A DNA stretch of 64,000 nt from Acanthopleura granulata (taxonomy: Eukaryota > Mollusca > Polyplacophora > Chitonida > Chitonidae): positions 11,761,180 through 11,825,179 of the forward strand of contig JABBOT010000009.1 in assembly GCA_016165875.1 (NCBI GenBank), in the 5' to 3' direction. This document shows, one piece after another, positions 60,201-64,000 of this stretch. The notes below the pieces were generated by a model. The model saw only the letters and a program-made list of their open reading frames with translations. It was not told the origin of the DNA and ran no database searches. Position 1 is the first letter of the stretch. Each line of letters begins with the position of its first letter. The position numbers and the translations under genes were made by a program.

Positions 60201-63200
60201 AAATTCGCCCATTCACTGCAAGGTCCACTTTTCTCTGATGGTCTGTGAAGCAAGAGGGAGATAATCCAGATTTACATATATGTGTGGTTCTCTTTTCTTC
60301 TCCCCCAGGTTGGGCTGCTTCCCAATTGAGCTGCCAACAAACGATCCGTTTTTCTCTCAGTACAACAGAAGTTGCATGAATTTTGTCCGCGCGGCGCCTA
60401 CACCCGATATCCACTGTGATCGTGGTAAGTCAAGTACTGCCAAATCAATGCCTTACTACAATAAATGATGCTTGCATAACAGTGGGTGACGATGTAAGAA
60501 ATGATGCTTTGAAAAACCATAATAATTGGCTGAAGCAAAGATGCTTTCAAAGTCAAAACATTTGCCACATTCCATAGCAGTTATCACCATCAATGATGCT
60601 CATAAACGTTCCAACTGTATCTGCCACCCAGTGTGCTCTGGTCACTCTAAATGGAAAAAAAAATGCCCTCCTAAAAAACAAATTTCACTGTACAATAAAC
60701 CCCCTCTTCTGGAAACGATTGTGATGTTCCATTTCAAAGGTCATTACTCCAGCAACAGGTCCACATGACAATAAAGGAGTCAAATACACAATCATTTAAT
60801 ACCCTTTTGACTTTATTTCTATAAGGTTACCGCGAGCAGCTGAATCAAGTGACTCATTTTCTGGACGCCTCCACCATTTACGGCAGTGACCAAGAGGCCA
60901 TGATGGAATTGAGGACGATGTCCAATGGTAAGTGGCTTTTTGTTCATCTCTGGCTTGTGAACTAGTCAGGACGGTATTAAAATTTCATTGAGTGTCCCTT
61001 GTAAGCGAAAAAATTCCTCCTGAGCGGCCGTCTGATTACCTAACACAAAAGACAGCAGACTTCTGGAGAGTAAAACTAGAGCATCGGCAAAAGTGTGATA
61101 GTTGGAAAATGGCCGCATGATACATGGTGAAATCTGGTCTCGTGTCAGCGTAACTCGGTTAGGGTTTTATTCTGACTGCTCATGAAAATACTTAAAAATC
61201 ACCAACTTACACTCCCTTCCGGCCATAAACCAAGTACCGCCGCATGTAGCCTGACATGAAGTATCGTGACTAAGCTTTTCCATTTATCCACAATGAATCT
61301 TTTCCCCGAACGTGCAAAATTTATACAGCCAACGCGACAAGGAGAACTAATATGTAACATGTATTATTTGGTTTCTTCATCAGTGTATGATTCATTAATT
61401 CAGTTTACCTTTCTATCGCTCCAGGTCTGTTAAAGGTAACGTCCAGCCCCAATGGGGACTTGCTAATGCAGAATCCAGCCGCTACAGGAACTCCCGGCTG
61501 TCGTACAACCGGCACCCAACATTGCTTCAAAACAGGTAGGCGCGGCACCATCGGAGAACATGGTTCTCCAAAATCCCTCCCCCTTAAACTGTAAAAGAAG
61601 ATTATTTCTTAAATGTTTTCTGCAAATTTGTCTACATTTTCAAGTACATATTCCAAGAGCATTTATTTGGGAACTCAAAGATGTTCAGAGTTGTATGATT
61701 TTTTCTTTCTTCCTCAATTACGGCACACTTATTTGGTGTATGTGGACTCAGAAACACTTCATTAGTACACAAGCTCTGCAACGCTACGGAAAACCATGTA
61801 TTTTTACTGTGGTGGGAAATATGAAGCACCAAAAGCAAATCTGTCCAAGGGGTGAACTCTGCACAGCGTTCTGCACAGCGATACATCACGGCATCTGTGT
61901 CGTTGCGTTCGTGTAACAAAGACAAAGTTCACAAAGACTACAACGTAAAAGCAAAGAAGAATTTGTTTTTTACACAGTTTGGAACCATCTTGTTCCGTGG
62001 GGGGGGGGGGGCGAGAAATGACACCGAACTGAACCTCTCTGTGTAGCCCACCAGAGTCCCATTGTGTTTGTATAACACTACAAATGCGAAATTAGCCACT
62101 AACCTTTTGCGAATGTACAAACTCGTATTTCCAGGCGAGGGTCGTGCCAATCAGCAGCCAGCTTTAATGACTCTTCACACACTATTCGTTAGAGAACACA
62201 ACAGAGTGGCCGGAGAACTCCGCCTACTGAGTCCATCATGGGACGACGAGCGCCTCTTCCAGGAGGCCAGGAAAATTGTTGGCGCTGAACTGCAACACAT
62301 CACCTACAACGAGTATCTGCCGACCATTTTAGGTAGAACGCTTGTCGACGCTTTCGGTTTTGATGCGCAACCTGCCGGATCTTACTACACCGGATATGAC
62401 TCTTCTTTCAAGCCCGGCGTAAGGAATGGCTTCGCTGCCGCAGGCTACCGCTTCGGCCACGGCACCGTGAGGGATCACTTCGCCCCTGGACATCTGTTCA
62501 AGGATCATTTCTTGAGACCGGAAGTAATGTACCAGAATGCCAAGGGACCAAGTTTCGTTGTGAGGAATCTTATTCAGGACAAACAGCAAGGTTCCGAAAA
62601 CCTGCTAACCACGCAACTGACCAATCACATGTTCGAGAAGGCACCTGGGACTGGATTGGATCTGGCCAGCATTAATATTAACAGGGGGCGTGACCATGGG
62701 TTGCCTAGTTACAACGAATGGCGTGCGTGGTGTGGACTCACAACCATGAACAGTTTCACAACGGGATCTTCTGGTTCGCCTCAGCACACACAAGCTATTC
62801 TGAACCTATTACAAAACGTTTACAGGTAGGCACACTGAAATTAAGGGGTTTTTTTGTACTAATTGACATTTAGCCAATAACGATATATAAGTTAAAATTG
62901 CATAATTTTAGTTGTTTATAAACTCGTTTTCGTCTGCCAAATAGTAAATCCGTGTGTTAATGTATAATTCTGTGGTATGTATAATTTTAATTGTATATTA
63001 TTCCCTTTATGATATGTTAAAATGTACAATTTTGATAAATAAATACGTTTACGCCTTTGAAATTACATAAATTTATACCATACAATATAGAATATTTATA
63101 AATCCGTGTTCGTCTGCTAAAAAAAGACCCGCACTGTGAACTCAACCCAGACTCAACTTAGATCAACCTACTCTCTGCAGTCTCTAGTGAACTTTCGCCA

Positions 63201-63906
63201 GACTCGTGTATTTTGTTAAGGGAAATAACTCTATGTGTTCTACTTCAGCCATCCAAGCGACATTGACCTGTGGACAGGAATAGTCACTGAGACACCGCTA
63301 GAGGGCCGCGCTGTGGGACCAACAGGAGCCTGTTTGATTGGTCGCCAGTTTTGGGTGCTGAAGAACTCAGACAGATTCTACTACGAAAATGACAACCCTA
63401 CTACGAAATTTGAAATGAGTAAGTATTTTACATAAAATATTTTGTGATAATAAAGGATCTGAAACGAGAGGGATATAAATTTAGTAACAGACAACAGTTT
63501 ACATATAAATATTGCTGCATAAAAAAATGTAAATATGAAGAACGACTTGATAAAGTTGTCATACCGGGAGAGCAGAATTATTTTGATAAAGAAAACACAA
63601 AGAAGTATCTGACTTCTTTGTTTTCTTCGAGCTAACGGGGTCCATCCTCTTCACAGCGTATGCACCTATCCCTTTAGTTTACACGTAAAGCGGGCGAAGG
63701 AAGCTACGCATGCGCTGTGATTAGTGTTATCAAGATCTGTAACTGCGACTTAAAAATGAAACTACACTGCAAATGTTTCAAATATTTTTGTTGTTTATTT
63801 CAGGCCAATTAGACGAGATCAGAAAGACGTCTCTTGCTCGAATTATCTGTGATAACACCGACCTGACCTCGGTACCGGCTGACGTGTTTGAAACGGCATC
63901 CAGCAA
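57281..63906 (+). CDS. Secreted animal haem peroxidase PxB, exons 2-12 (3' end outside window)
   Basis: Exons: 57281-57572, 57932-58049, 58607-58794, 59311-59490, 59753-59822, 60309-60424, 60826-60927, 61425-61535, 62135-62825, 63249-63418, 63804-63906. They are open throughout, with GT-AG introns and the same phases as PxA, giving 713 complete codons before the window ends. Exon 2, with the signal peptide, is identical to PxA. The distal FGQFVSHD, catalytic Arg, proximal YRFGHGTV and calcium loop are all kept, as are the Ser and Gln at the haem-ester positions. Most differences from PxA lie at the start of exon 4, which is two codons longer; others are single residues (for example MSNG for MCYG at the end of exon 8). 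The exon with the TSP1-like module should lie just beyond 64000. Confidence 0.92.
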
Positions 63907-64000
63907 GTGAGTAATAGATCAGTCTGTTTATTTACCGGTATTTATTTATCTGTTTGAATGCTGTTTAAATCAGCACTGAGGAATTTTTACACTATACACT
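63907..64000. other. Start of PxB intron 12 with a degenerate SINE tail
   Basis: The GTGAGT donor is followed by 'tttatttaccggtatttatt', a decayed inverted SINE-A tail that is also present at 13700-13770 in PxA, so it predates the duplication. Confidence 0.5.

Larger units (their letters stand above)
49484..64000 (+). repeat. Right copy of the segmental duplication
   Basis: Direct repeat of 1-13774, carrying peroxidase gene PxB. Relative to the left copy it has an insertion near 50190-50330, a longer SINE near 50818-51068, an insertion of about 535 bp at 53507-54041, a different microsatellite at 51973-52080 and a 6-nt longer exon 4. The copy continues past the right window edge. Confidence 0.95.

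Overview
This is eukaryotic nuclear DNA: AT-rich, intron-rich, with GT-AG introns, TATA promoters, microsatellites, tRNA-derived SINEs and a LINE. The dispersed SINE families (heads with tRNA-like box A/B, tails of ATAA or AATC repeats) and secreted animal haem peroxidases point to a marine lophotrochozoan, most likely a mollusc. I cannot name a species.

Layout. 1-13774 and 49484-64000 are direct copies of one segmental duplication; both run off the window edges. Each carries an intact multi-exon animal haem peroxidase gene on the + strand. PxA (coding 7068-14492) is complete, 13 exons with a non-coding exon 1, 800 residues. PxB (57281 onward) is cut by the window end after exon 12. Between them lie a 5'-truncated, decayed LINE (minus strand, 16166-20050), a cytochrome P450 (+ strand, 25018-31213) with CYP3A-like exon phases and three disabling lesions, and a third peroxidase copy in inverted orientation (minus strand, 35671-41668). 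The inverted copy is an unprocessed pseudogene with stops, frameshifts, a lost splice acceptor and a 68-nt deletion that removes the proximal haem histidine.

Biology. PxA and PxB predict secreted haem peroxidases with distal His/Gln, catalytic Arg, proximal His and the calcium loop kept, but both residues that normally make ester bonds to the haem are replaced (Asp to Ser, Glu to Gln). PxA ends in a six-cysteine thrombospondin type-1 (TSP1)-like module and a basic tail. The promoter, 5' UTR, first intron and signal-peptide exon are almost identical between the two copies over about 2.3 kb, while flanking non-coding DNA is clearly diverged. This suggests recent gene conversion. The locus thus looks like a birth-and-death cluster: two active direct copies, one dead inverted copy, and a dead P450 neighbour.

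I saw no CRISPR array, no bacterial gene organisation, and no convincing tRNA or rRNA gene.
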